From: an uncultured Ruminococcus sp.
GTDB lineage: Bacteria; Bacillota; Clostridia; Oscillospirales; Ruminococcaceae
Reading direction: 5' to 3'
Length of the DNA stretch: 16,560 bases
Assembly (NCBI GenBank): GCA_900541495.1
Contig: UQKC01000051.1
Span: 1-16,560, forward strand
Shown here: positions 1-7,194 of the stretch, in pieces
How the letters are laid out: every line of letters begins with the position of its first letter
How positions within the stretch are numbered: the first letter of the stretch is position 1
The notes under the pieces: model-generated
Told to the model about the DNA's origin: nothing
Database searches by the model: none
What the model saw: only the letters and a program-made list of their open reading frames with translations
Translations under genes and position numbers: made by a program

Positions 1-54
1 ATTTCTCAAAATGGCAAAACGAACGCTTCGCTTTAATCAGCTTTTTCCTAAAAG

Positions 55-83
55 ATTATAACACATACTCTTTTTGCTGTCAA
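55..83 (-). promoter_or_regulatory. Consensus housekeeping promoter reading leftward out of the window
   Basis: On the minus strand there is TTGACA (83-78), a 17-nt spacer and TATAAT (60-55), with TG one base before the -10 (extended -10). Transcription would start near 48 and leave the left edge, so a minus-strand gene probably lies just outside the window. No start codon with an RBS is visible in 1-48. The stretch 84-190, between this promoter and the flagellin promoter, is AT-rich and shows nothing else I can name. Confidence 0.7.
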
Positions 84-192
84 CCGAGCGGAATTTTGTC
101 ATTGGTGCAGAACTTTTCACACAATTTTATAGAAAAACAGATAAAATTGCTATATTTCATATAAACTTAATAAAAAGTTCACATAAAAAGGC

Positions 193-219
193 TAAAGTTA
201 TTCCGTTAAGAGCCGATAT
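193..219 (+). promoter_or_regulatory. Sigma-28 (SigD/FliA) promoter of the flagellin gene
   Basis: TAAA (193-196), 15 nt, then GCCGATAT (212-219) is an essentially perfect match to the SigD/FliA flagellar promoter consensus. No TTGACA/TATAAT pair competes with it here. Transcription should start near 226, giving a leader of about 165 nt before the flagellin ATG. This places the gene in the late flagellar class, dependent on the flagellar sigma factor. Confidence 0.9.
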
Positions 220-273
220 ATAGTTTGAAAGTAAAGAGAAAAGTCAAAAAGACTTTCCCGAAGCTTCAAATAT

Positions 274-329
274 GCAGGCGGAAGGAATCTGACCCCAATA
301 GCGCTAAAGGGAATTTGACCGAAAGCTGC
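274..329 (+). promoter_or_regulatory. Folded element in the flagellin 5' leader (unassigned)
   Basis: GCAG (274-277) can pair with CTGC (326-329), CGG (279-281) with CCG (319-321), and CCC (293-295 or 294-296) with GGG (309-311). The strands of the internal loop carry related sequences: GGAATCTGACC (285-295) and GGAATTTGACC (310-320). The apical loop holds the palindrome AGCGCT (300-305), and a run of seven T follows at 334-340. I do not recognise a known riboswitch class. It may be a cis-regulatory RNA, a protein-binding site or chance; the stems are short. Confidence 0.4.
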
Positions 330-342
330 AAAATTTTTTTAA

Positions 343-384
343 GAAATCTGAAAGGATTCGGATTTCGCCTATAATACAGGAGGT
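343..384 (+). promoter_or_regulatory. CsrA-type hairpin plus Shine-Dalgarno of flagellin mRNA
   Basis: Bases 343-352 pair with 357-366 in a 10-bp stem with one G.U. The stem presents an AGGA tetraloop (353-356) closed by A-U, so the loop region reads AAGGAU. The Shine-Dalgarno AGGAGGT (378-384) lies 6 nt before the ATG and has a second GGA (379-381), 25 nt from the first. One GGA in a hairpin loop plus one in the Shine-Dalgarno is the arrangement known from the Bacillus subtilis hag leader, where a CsrA dimer bridges both sites and FliW relieves repression. CsrA and FliW themselves are not in the window. Confidence 0.6.
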
Positions 385-390
385 ATAATT

Positions 391-2127
391 ATGGTAGTAC
401 AGCACAACTTAACAGCGATAAACGCTAACAGATACTTTGGTATGAACAATACCAAGCTTTCTAAGTCCCTCGAAAAGCTTTCTTCCGGCTATGCGATCAA
501 CCGTGCAGGCGATAACGCTGCAGGCCTCGCAGTTTCCGAAAAGATGAGAGCTCAGATCTCCGGTATCAACCAGGGCGTTAAGAACGCACAGGACGGTATC
601 TCAATGGTTCAGACCTTTGAAGGTGCTCTCACAGAAACAGACTCCATTCTCCAGAGAATGAGAACTCTTGCAACACAGTCCGCTAACGGCACATATCAGA
701 ACGATGTTGACCGTGAAGCTATCCAGCTCGAATTCGATCAGCTTAACGACGAACTCAATCAGATCGCTGATACAGACTTCAACGGCGTTGTAGTTCTCAA
801 CGGTGGCGAAATGGCTGACGGCCTCAAGGCTGTAAACGGCGAATTCAATTACGCTGACGCTAAAAGAGATGCACAGCAGGTTGGTTCTGCTGGCGGTTTC
901 GTTACAAATATCAGTAAGGATATGACAGCTGCTGAGGCTAAGGCTCTTAAGGCTGAAACAGTTACATTTACTGCCTCTGTAGGTGATGATGGTAAAGTTA
1001 CTTGGGCTGCTTCTGCCGGTAACCTGAATGGTACAGTAGGCACAGAAGATAACGGTGGTTTCTCTTATGCAAATGCTAAGGTTCACGTTGATTCCAGTAA
1101 GATCGTTGCTGGTGATACAATCGTACTCGAGATTGCTCCCGGCGCAGATGCTAATGTAGCTGAGGCGAAAGTAATTGGTACTAATACTGATTACGGCACA
1201 ACAGTTAAGACTGAGATCGATGGTAAGAAGCCTGCACTTACACTTGTAGCAGCTACAGCTGCTACATCTGAAAAGGTAATCAACGCTCAAAATGCTCTCG
1301 ATAAGCTTTCTGTATCCATCACAGCTGCAAAAGGCAGTGACGAAGCACAGGTTAAGCTTAACGGCAAGGCTCTTGGCAAAGATGCTACTACATATGCTGA
1401 GTTTGCAAAGACAGAGGACGGCGGATACCTCGGTGCTAACAATGCTGGTGAAATTAAGTATTTTGAAAAGGGCGATGCTACAGGAGTTGTAATTGGTACT
1501 TTGAGTAACATTGCTGATGGCAAGATAACACTTGCTGCTGCTGCAACAGCTTCCGGTACAGCTACAATTGATTACAATGTAACTAAGGGTACATACAAGC
1601 CTGCTCAGGGACCAACAATCAACCTTGTTGAACCTGATTCTAAGGTTTCCCAGTCTAACTCAAACAATGCTTCTGCTGCTACACTTACATATAAGGACAA
1701 CATCACTCTTCAGGTTGGCGCAAGAACTAAGGATAGCGTAAACTTCACATTTGCTTACGATTCCAACGGTCTTGGTGATCTTAAGGCTGATATGGACTGC
1801 TCCGCAAGAGGACTTGGAACTGACAAGCTTTCACTTGCTACACAGGAATCCGCTAACACTGCTATCGACAAGATCGATAACGCTCTTAACAAGGTTTCCA
1901 TGGTAAGAGGTACATTCGGTGCTGTTCAGAACAGACTCGAACACAAGATCGATAACCTCAACACCACAAGCGAGAACCTCACATCTGCTGAGTCCCGTAT
2001 TCGTGATACTAATATGGCAGAAGAAATGATGAACTTCACAAAGAATCAGATCCTCAGCCAGGCTTCTCAGTCTATGCTCGCTCAGGCAAATCAGCTTCCT
2101 CAGGGTGTTCTCTCACTCCTCCAGTAA
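391..2127 (+). CDS. hag: Flagellin (major filament protein)
   Basis: This 578-residue protein is the subunit of the flagellar filament. Residues 1-140 are the conserved N-terminal D0/D1 segment (LTAINANR, SSGYAINRAGDNAAGLAVSEKMR, FNGVVVLNG). Residues from about 471 to 578 are the C-terminal D1/D0 segment ending in LLSLLQ-like sequence. The region 141-470 is a large Ala/Thr/Lys-rich insertion that should form the exposed D2/D3 domains. LQRMRTLATQSANG (87-100) and E114 match the D1 surface recognised by TLR5 in Salmonella flagellin. There is one cysteine, C470, which is unusual because filament flagellins normally have none. The ATG is fixed by AGGAGGT six bases upstream. The gene stands alone between its sigma-28 promoter and its own terminator, with no other flagellar gene nearby. 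Export is by the flagellar type III route, so no signal peptide is expected or seen. Confidence 0.97.
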   Translation: MVVQHNLTAINANRYFGMNNTKLSKSLEKLSSGYAINRAGDNAAGLAVSEKMRAQISGINQGVKNAQDGISMVQTFEGALTETDSILQRMRTLATQSANGTYQNDVDREAIQLEFDQLNDELNQIADTDFNGVVVLNGGEMADGLKAVNGEFNYADAKRDAQQVGSAGGFVTNISKDMTAAEAKALKAETVTFTASVGDDGKVTWAASAGNLNGTVGTEDNGGFSYANAKVHVDSSKIVAGDTIVLEIAPGADANVAEAKVIGTNTDYGTTVKTEIDGKKPALTLVAATAATSEKVINAQNALDKLSVSITAAKGSDEAQVKLNGKALGKDATTYAEFAKTEDGGYLGANNAGEIKYFEKGDATGVVIGTLSNIADGKITLAAAATASGTATIDYNVTKGTYKPAQGPTINLVEPDSKVSQSNSNNASAATLTYKDNITLQVGARTKDSVNFTFAYDSNGLGDLKADMDCSARGLGTDKLSLATQESANTAIDKIDNALNKVSMVRGTFGAVQNRLEHKIDNLNTTSENLTSAESRIRDTNMAEEMMNFTKNQILSQASQSMLAQANQLPQGVLSLLQ

Positions 2128-2192
2128 GTTTGATACTGCTGATTCAGAGTTTATCATTGCAGCTTAAATGCGCTTAATAACTGCATAAAATT

Positions 2193-2229
2193 ATCCTCCT
2201 CGGTCATTCGATCGGGGAGGATTTTTTTT
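2193..2229 (+). terminator. Intrinsic terminator of flagellin
   Basis: Bases 2193-2205 and 2210-2222 pair over 13 bp with a four-base loop (ATTC), followed by an eight-T run (2222-2229). It lies 66 nt after the flagellin stop and isolates it from the lrgA operon. Confidence 0.95.
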
Positions 2230-2275
2230 AATATATTATAGTATACCCTTTAAAATTTGTGTAACAGCTTTTTCG

Positions 2276-2304
2276 TTGACAAAACCTGCCGAAAGTGATA
2301 TAAT
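2276..2304 (+). promoter_or_regulatory. Housekeeping promoter of the lrgA operon
   Basis: TTGACA (2276-2281), a 17-nt spacer and TATAAT (2299-2304), with TG at 2296-2297 for an extended -10. This is a full consensus match, so strong expression is expected unless it is repressed. No clear operator palindrome is seen between it and the lrgA start. Confidence 0.92.
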
Positions 2305-2345
2305 TGTCTCGAATTTTGGGTTTATGAAAAAGAGGTCTGAAAAAA

Positions 2346-2708
2346 ATGAAGTATCTTAAACAATTCGGCATCATACTTGCGATCTCGTTTATCGGCGAGA
2401 TACTCAACGCAGTTCTGCCGCTGCCTATCCCTGCAGGAATTTACGGGATAGTGCTGCTTTTTATCCTGCTTGAAACAAAGGTCATCAAGCTTGAAGCGGT
2501 CAAGGAAACGGGAAATTTCCTTATCGATATTATGCCCGTTATGCTCGTTCCGCCTGCTGTTGAGCTTATGGACTACTGGGGTATCGTCAAGCCGCAGGTG
2601 CTCAAATATGTCATTGCGACGGTCGTTTCAACTATCGTTGTAATGATAGTTTCGGGACTTGTGACCGAGGGCATTATCCGTTTAAGAAAGAGGGCGAAGT
2701 CCGAATGA
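2346..2708 (+). CDS. lrgA: LrgA/CidA-family membrane protein
   Basis: A 120-residue integral membrane protein with about four hydrophobic segments. It carries the family hallmarks: an IPAGIYGIVLLFILL-type second segment and MPVMLVPPAVELMDYWGI near residues 63-80. LrgA/CidA proteins were first described as antiholin/holin-like regulators of murein hydrolase activity. Related AB pairs are now known as small-organic-acid transporters: B. subtilis PftAB for pyruvate and plant PLGG1 for glycolate and glycerate. The ATG follows AGAGGT at 2331-2336. The stop overlaps the lrgB start (ATGA at 2705-2708), indicating translational coupling and a two-component membrane complex. It is the first gene of an operon with a consensus promoter. 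Confidence 0.9.
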   Translation: MKYLKQFGIILAISFIGEILNAVLPLPIPAGIYGIVLLFILLETKVIKLEAVKETGNFLIDIMPVMLVPPAVELMDYWGIVKPQVLKYVIATVVSTIVVMIVSGLVTEGIIRLRKRAKSE

Positions 2709-3397
2709 AAGAAATGCTGACAAATTCCGTATTTTTCGGAGTATTTATAAGCGTTGGCTCGTACATACTTGCCGATATACTCAAAAACAAGTTCAAAACT
2801 CCGCTTCTGAATCCGCTGCTCATTTCAACGGCGGTGACAATCGCTGTTCTCGCGCTCGGCGGAATGGATTATGAAAGCTATCAGACGGGCGGAAAGTACC
2901 TCAACTACTTCCTCACGCCTGCAACGGTCTGCCTTGCGATACCGCTTTATGAGCAGTTTGAAAAGCTGAAAAAGAACGCGGCTGCGATAATGATAGGAAT
3001 TATCTCGGGTATGCTGACAAGCTTCTGCTCGATACTCGTTATGGCGCTGATAATGAAATTCTCGCACGAAGAATATGTAACATTCCTGCCGAAGTCTATC
3101 ACGACGGCTATCGGCGTTGGCGTTTCGGAGGAGGTCGGCGGTTATGTCGGCGTTACGGCGGCTGTTATCGTTATAACGGGTATTATCGGAAACATCATTG
3201 CGGAGGGCATTTTCAAGCTTTTACACATCAACGAACCCGTCGCAAGGGGAGTTGCGCTCGGAACTTCTTCGCATATCCTCGGCACGGTCAAGGCGCTTGA
3301 ACTTGGTGAAACGGAGGGAGCTATCAGCTCGCTTTCCGTTGTAACGGCAGGACTTATGACGGTTATATTTGCGCCGATATTCGCAAACTTTATGTAA
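2705..3397 (+). CDS. lrgB: LrgB-family membrane protein (partner of LrgA)
   Basis: A 230-residue polytopic membrane protein of the usual LrgB length. The conserved C-terminal half is clear: SITTAIGVGVSEEVGGYVG near the middle, then ARGVALGTSSHILGTVKALE followed by GAISSLSVVTAGLMTVIFAP. It should form the transport partner of LrgA, whose reading frame it overlaps by four bases. The operon continues with a phosphoglycolate-phosphatase-like enzyme only 19 nt downstream. That neighbour favours a role in moving a small organic acid such as glycolate over a role in cell lysis; this preference is inference, since the pair's substrate cannot be read from sequence. Confidence 0.92.
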   Translation: MKEMLTNSVFFGVFISVGSYILADILKNKFKTPLLNPLLISTAVTIAVLALGGMDYESYQTGGKYLNYFLTPATVCLAIPLYEQFEKLKKNAAAIMIGIISGMLTSFCSILVMALIMKFSHEEYVTFLPKSITTAIGVGVSEEVGGYVGVTAAVIVITGIIGNIIAEGIFKLLHINEPVARGVALGTSSHILGTVKALELGETEGAISSLSVVTAGLMTVIFAPIFANFM

Positions 3398-3416
3398 GAC
3401 GCAAAGGAGATAAACT

Positions 3417-4064
3417 ATGTACAAACTTGCAGTTTTTGATATGGACGGAACGATACTTGACACGCTCGAAGACTTAAAGGACAGCACGAATTATGCGCTT
3501 GAAAAGTGCGGCTATCCGACGAGAACTTATGACGAAGTTCGCAGATTCGTTGGAAACGGCATAAGAAAGCTCATCGAACGAGCAGTCCCCGAGGGTCTGG
3601 CCGTTGAGCAGATCGACCGTGTACACGAAGTTTTCACGGAGCATTACAAGGTGCATTGTGCCGACAAGACCAAGGCTTATGACGGCATAAAGCCGCTTTT
3701 GGAAAAGCTTCGTGCGAGCGGCGTAAAGACAGCTGTTGTTTCAAACAAGGCTGACTACGGCGTTCAGGAGCTTTGCAAGGAATATTTTGACGGACTTTTC
3801 GATTATGCAGTCGGCGAACGCGAGGGCATACGCAGAAAGCCTGCGCCCGACGCTGTGAACGAGGCTTTGAGGGTTCTTGGAATGAGTAAGAGTGAGGCTG
3901 TTTATATCGGTGACTCGGATGTTGACTTTGAAACGGCAAAAAATGCGGAGCTGCCGTGCATTTCGGTGCTTTGGGGCTTCCGTGACGAAGAATTTCTGCG
4001 CGAAAAGGGTGCAACGCTGTTCGTTCACGACCCTGCGGAGATATATGACATTGTAATGGCTTGA
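3417..4064 (+). CDS. HAD hydrolase, phosphoglycolate phosphatase-like
   Basis: A 215-residue haloacid-dehalogenase superfamily phosphatase with all four motifs. Motif I is FDMDGTILDT (nucleophile D8, acid D10), motif II is VVSNK (S109), motif III is the lysine in RRKPAPD (K141), and motif IV is GDSDVD (D166, D170). The helical cap between motifs I and II gives subfamily IA, the group that includes Gph, PpaX and beta-phosphoglucomutases. Length and the DTLEDL and RKPAPD contexts fit phosphoglycolate phosphatase best, but pyrophosphatase PpaX or another sugar-phosphate phosphatase is possible. Its RBS (AAAGGAGA, 3403-3410) is well placed. It sits 19 nt after lrgB and 13 nt before the next gene, so it is co-transcribed with both. 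Confidence 0.85.
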   Translation: MYKLAVFDMDGTILDTLEDLKDSTNYALEKCGYPTRTYDEVRRFVGNGIRKLIERAVPEGLAVEQIDRVHEVFTEHYKVHCADKTKAYDGIKPLLEKLRASGVKTAVVSNKADYGVQELCKEYFDGLFDYAVGEREGIRRKPAPDAVNEALRVLGMSKSEAVYIGDSDVDFETAKNAELPCISVLWGFRDEEFLREKGATLFVHDPAEIYDIVMA

Positions 4065-4077
4065 AAGGCGGTATAAG

Positions 4078-5070
4078 ATGTACACACCCAACGAAAAACG
4101 ATACGAAAAAATGGTTTACAACCGCTGCGGAAAGAGCGGTTTGAAGCTGCCTGCGGTTTCGCTCGGCTTATGGCAGAATTTCGGTCACACGGGCGTTTTT
4201 GCGAATGCGGAGGAAATGGTCCACACGGCGTTCGACCTTGGTATCGTTCATTTTGACCTTGCGAACAACTACGGAAACCCTTACAACGGCAGTGCGGAGG
4301 AAAACTTCGGCAGGATACTGGACAGGGGAATGAGAGAATACCGTGACGAGCTTTGCATTTCGACAAAGGCAGGCTACGATATGTGGGAAGGCCCTTACGG
4401 TGACAAAAACGGTTCGAGAAAGTACCTCACCGCTTCGCTCGACCAGAGCCTTAAAAGAATGAAGCTTGATTATGTTGATATTTTCTATCATCATATTTTT
4501 GACCCGAACACGCCGCTCGAAGAAACTGCGCTTGCGCTCGACAATGCTGTTCATCAGGGCAAGGCGCTTTATGTCGGCATTTCCAACTACAACACTCAGC
4601 AGACAAAGGAAATTACGGCTATTTTCGAGGAACTGCACACGCCGTTCATAGTTAATCAGCCGTCCTATTCGATGCTCAACCGCTGGATAGAGCGTGACGG
4701 TTTGGACAAATATGCTGAGGAAAACGGCATCGGGCTTGCGGTATTTTCGCCGCTTTACCAAGGCTTCCTCACGGGACGCTATTTAAAGGGAATCCCTGCT
4801 GATTCGCGTGTTGGCAAGGGTGCGACCTGGATAGGCAACGAGCTTGACGACAAAATGCTCGACCGTCTTAACAAGCTCAATTCCATTGCGGCAGGAAGAG
4901 GACAAACGCTGTCGCAGATGGCGCTTTCGTGGGTGCTTCACAACAAGGCTGTTGCGACGGTGCTTATCGGAGCGAGCCGTCCCGAGCAGATAAAGGAAAA
5001 TGCTGCCTGCATCGAACATCTTGATTTCACAGATGCGGAGATCAAGGAGATAGAAGAGCTTATAAAATAA
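4078..5070 (+). CDS. gpr: Aldo/keto reductase of the YghZ/Gpr type
   Basis: A 330-residue TIM-barrel NADPH-dependent oxidoreductase closely resembling E. coli YghZ (L-glyceraldehyde-3-phosphate and methylglyoxal reductase) and the Shaker Kv-beta-like AKRs. The catalytic tetrad is visible as D60 and Y65 (FDLANNYG), K97 (STKAGYDMW) and H139 (FYHHIFD). Family signatures include GSAEENFGRIL, SRKYLTASLDQSLKRM, GKALYVGISNYN, NQPSYSMLNRW and the cofactor-binding VLIGASRPEQIKEN near the C-terminus. The ATG follows AAAGGCGG (4065-4072). It is the last gene of the lrgA operon and ends at a strong bidirectional terminator. The likely job is reduction of toxic aldehydes such as methylglyoxal or L-glyceraldehyde 3-phosphate. 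Activity on another aldehyde is possible. Confidence 0.92.
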   Translation: MYTPNEKRYEKMVYNRCGKSGLKLPAVSLGLWQNFGHTGVFANAEEMVHTAFDLGIVHFDLANNYGNPYNGSAEENFGRILDRGMREYRDELCISTKAGYDMWEGPYGDKNGSRKYLTASLDQSLKRMKLDYVDIFYHHIFDPNTPLEETALALDNAVHQGKALYVGISNYNTQQTKEITAIFEELHTPFIVNQPSYSMLNRWIERDGLDKYAEENGIGLAVFSPLYQGFLTGRYLKGIPADSRVGKGATWIGNELDDKMLDRLNKLNSIAAGRGQTLSQMALSWVLHNKAVATVLIGASRPEQIKENAACIEHLDFTDAEIKEIEELIK

Positions 5071-5113
5071 AAAAACAGCGTACATTCGTATTTGTGAATG
5101 TACGCTGTTTTTT
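5071..5113. terminator. Bidirectional terminator between convergent genes
   Basis: Bases 5071-5087 and 5096-5112 form a perfect 17-bp stem with an 8-nt loop. The A-rich left arm and T-rich right arm provide a U-tract on either strand. It begins right after the aldo/keto reductase stop, and its right arm overlaps the stop codon (5112-5114) of the minus-strand diguanylate cyclase gene, so one hairpin serves both transcripts. Confidence 0.95.
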
Positions 5114-7073
5114 AATTTGTGCGCTGCTTTTTGCGGCTGACTTTATTTTTATACATTTTCGCGTCTGCTTCTTCAAGAAGCTCATCAATATCAAGGTCGG
5201 GAGTGAAAAGGCGCATTGCAGAGCCGATGCTTGCCGATATTTCATAAGGCTTGCCCGAGGATTTGTTAGTTTCCGAGAGGGCAAGGTTGAAGCGTTCTGC
5301 ACGAATGACCTGATCGATATTGTTATATTTTCCGACACCTATCATATAGAATTCATCGCCGCCTGCGCGGACGCAGATCTCGTTATTGCGCTTTACGCTG
5401 CTGACGGCTGCGGAGATAGCGTTTATTCCGTAGTCGCCCTCGCTGTGACCGTAGGTATCGTTGATATGTTTAAGGCCGTCCATATCGATGACGAAGACCA
5501 TGACGGAATCGCCTGTATTTGCGGTGCTTAAAAGCTCACGGATATTAACGTCCATTCCGCGGCGGTTATAAAGACCCGTCATAGCGTCACGCTCGGAGAA
5601 CTTGATTATCTCTTCACGGATACGGAGCATTTCGAGGCAGTTATTGACATTACGCATCCAGTTGACGATGACCGTACTCATTTTCTTTTTGGTGGAAAGC
5701 TTGCTTTCTAGGACGGCATAGCCCATTGAATACTCGTTGAAGTGGACGGGCATAAAGTAGAAAACGGACGGTTCGCTGCGTTCTTCGAAAAGTCTCGGGA
5801 TCATGGTTTTGGTATCAAAAGCGCGTTTGAACTCAAAGCCTGAGAAATCTTCGGCAGAATCATCGTTATGGATATGGCTGTTATAGCCGACGGCAAGGAT
5901 CATTTTGTCGGGGTAGCCGTTGATCTGGCGTTCCGAGGTATCGAGGAAATTCTCGTTCAGGCAGAGATAAAACCTATCGAGCGGTTCGAGGAGGTAAACG
6001 TGGTGTGTTATCTTCTTAAGACCGTCGGTGATGCTTTCGGCGCTCGTGAGGTCTTCGAGCATATAGCTTTTGAGAAGCAGGCTGATATCATAATCCGAAT
6101 CGGCGAGCTTGCCGTTATGGTAGTTGTGGTTGACATTGAAAAGTGAGCCGTAGAGACGGCTGCGAAGATACTCATAGTTTTCCTGACAGCCGCAGCTTGA
6201 ACAGATTTTCAGTCCTGTTTCGGGAAAATCGGGTGGGTCAAGGACAGGCATATCGGGTTCGATGATTGAACGCAGCTTATTTACTGCGAGGGCGGCTGCG
6301 AGCGGCACGTTCGGGGCGTATGTTGTGATAGTGATGCTGTTGAGTGCGGCTTCAATGGTCGCATCATAGCCTGTAATGATGATCTGATCGGGGACTTTTA
6401 TGCCTTTTTCGGTAAGGCGGCGTTCAAGACCTATCGCCATGTGGTCGCTGGCGCAAATTACGGCTTCGGGCATCGGAACTTCGCCGTCGGCAATGGAATC
6501 GGCAAGTTTTTCACCGCCGCTGTACCAGAAATCGCCGTAGAAAATGTTGTTTTCGTTTATTTTTATGTTTCGTGATGAATATTCATCGAGGTAGCCGCCG
6601 AGGCGGTTGTTGGAAACGGCATAGTCCTTCATTCCCGTGAGAAAATATACCTTTTCGGGGTCACATTTATGGACATCGAGGATATGCGAGGTAATTTCGG
6701 CGAAAGCACCTCTGTCGTCTGTGGTGACAACGGGATAATCGCCGTACGGGTAGTCGAGGAGAATGATAGGCTTTGTTGATTTTTTGCCGATATATTCCAT
6801 TATCTCATCGAGCTTCTTGTATTCCTCGTTTTCGGAGAGCAGGATCGGAGGAATTATCAGTCCGTCGATAAGGTCGAAGTTGATAAGCTCGAATATATTC
6901 AATTCGCCTTTTAAATAAGGTGTAAAATAGTGGCAGACCTGAACGAGCGGAGAAAATGCCGCTACGTCATAGTCATAAAGGCGGCACTGTGCGAGCAGGC
7001 CTTCCATTATGCGATGCTGATATATTCCCTCGGGGTTTGCTGTCAGAACCCCTATAAGCTTCCTCTTAGCCAT
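5112..7073 (-). CDS. LacI-type sensor domain fused to GGDEF (diguanylate cyclase)
   Basis: A 653-residue cytosolic protein with no signal peptide, no membrane segment and no DNA-binding HTH. Residues 4 to about 285 look like a LacI/GalR-type periplasmic-binding-protein fold (LIGVLTANPEGIYQHRIMEGL, then AVICASDHMAIGLERRL and IIITGYDAT). A cysteine cluster CSSCGC (C291, C294, C296) follows. Residues 300-470 may be GAF-like, then a helical linker leads to the GGDEF domain (about 490-648). That domain has DAMTGLYNRRG (496-506), the metal-binding D530 in VIDMDG, GGDEF at 571-575 and EADAKMYKNK at the end. The active site is intact, so synthesis of c-di-GMP from GTP is expected, probably gated by a sugar or similar ligand. 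The inhibitory-site position (562-565) reads RNNE instead of RxxD, so product inhibition may be weak. The RBS AAGGAGAG precedes the ATG. Confidence 0.92.
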   Translation of the reverse strand: MAKRKLIGVLTANPEGIYQHRIMEGLLAQCRLYDYDVAAFSPLVQVCHYFTPYLKGELNIFELINFDLIDGLIIPPILLSENEEYKKLDEIMEYIGKKSTKPIILLDYPYGDYPVVTTDDRGAFAEITSHILDVHKCDPEKVYFLTGMKDYAVSNNRLGGYLDEYSSRNIKINENNIFYGDFWYSGGEKLADSIADGEVPMPEAVICASDHMAIGLERRLTEKGIKVPDQIIITGYDATIEAALNSITITTYAPNVPLAAALAVNKLRSIIEPDMPVLDPPDFPETGLKICSSCGCQENYEYLRSRLYGSLFNVNHNYHNGKLADSDYDISLLLKSYMLEDLTSAESITDGLKKITHHVYLLEPLDRFYLCLNENFLDTSERQINGYPDKMILAVGYNSHIHNDDSAEDFSGFEFKRAFDTKTMIPRLFEERSEPSVFYFMPVHFNEYSMGYAVLESKLSTKKKMSTVIVNWMRNVNNCLEMLRIREEIIKFSERDAMTGLYNRRGMDVNIRELLSTANTGDSVMVFVIDMDGLKHINDTYGHSEGDYGINAISAAVSSVKRNNEICVRAGGDEFYMIGVGKYNNIDQVIRAERFNLALSETNKSSGKPYEISASIGSAMRLFTPDLDIDELLEEADAKMYKNKVSRKKQRTN

Positions 7074-7194
7074 AGGCTCTCCTTCTAAAGATAACGTGTA
7101 AACAATTAAATATGTATGTAAATAAACAAAGAGATCGTGCGACGATATATTATGTAGTTATATGTTACCAAATATATATTTATATTATGTTAAG

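Noticed and set aside
274..340. c-di-GMP riboswitch upstream of flagellin
   Set aside because: The conserved GEMM-I and c-di-GMP-II core sequences are not present; kept only as an unassigned folded element.
601..1290. 229-residue minus-strand open frame within flagellin
   Set aside because: Antisense to a well-supported flagellin gene; no independent signals.
2346..3397. Holin/antiholin lysis module of a prophage
   Set aside because: LrgA/LrgB are chromosomal membrane proteins; no endolysin, phage or integrase genes are nearby.
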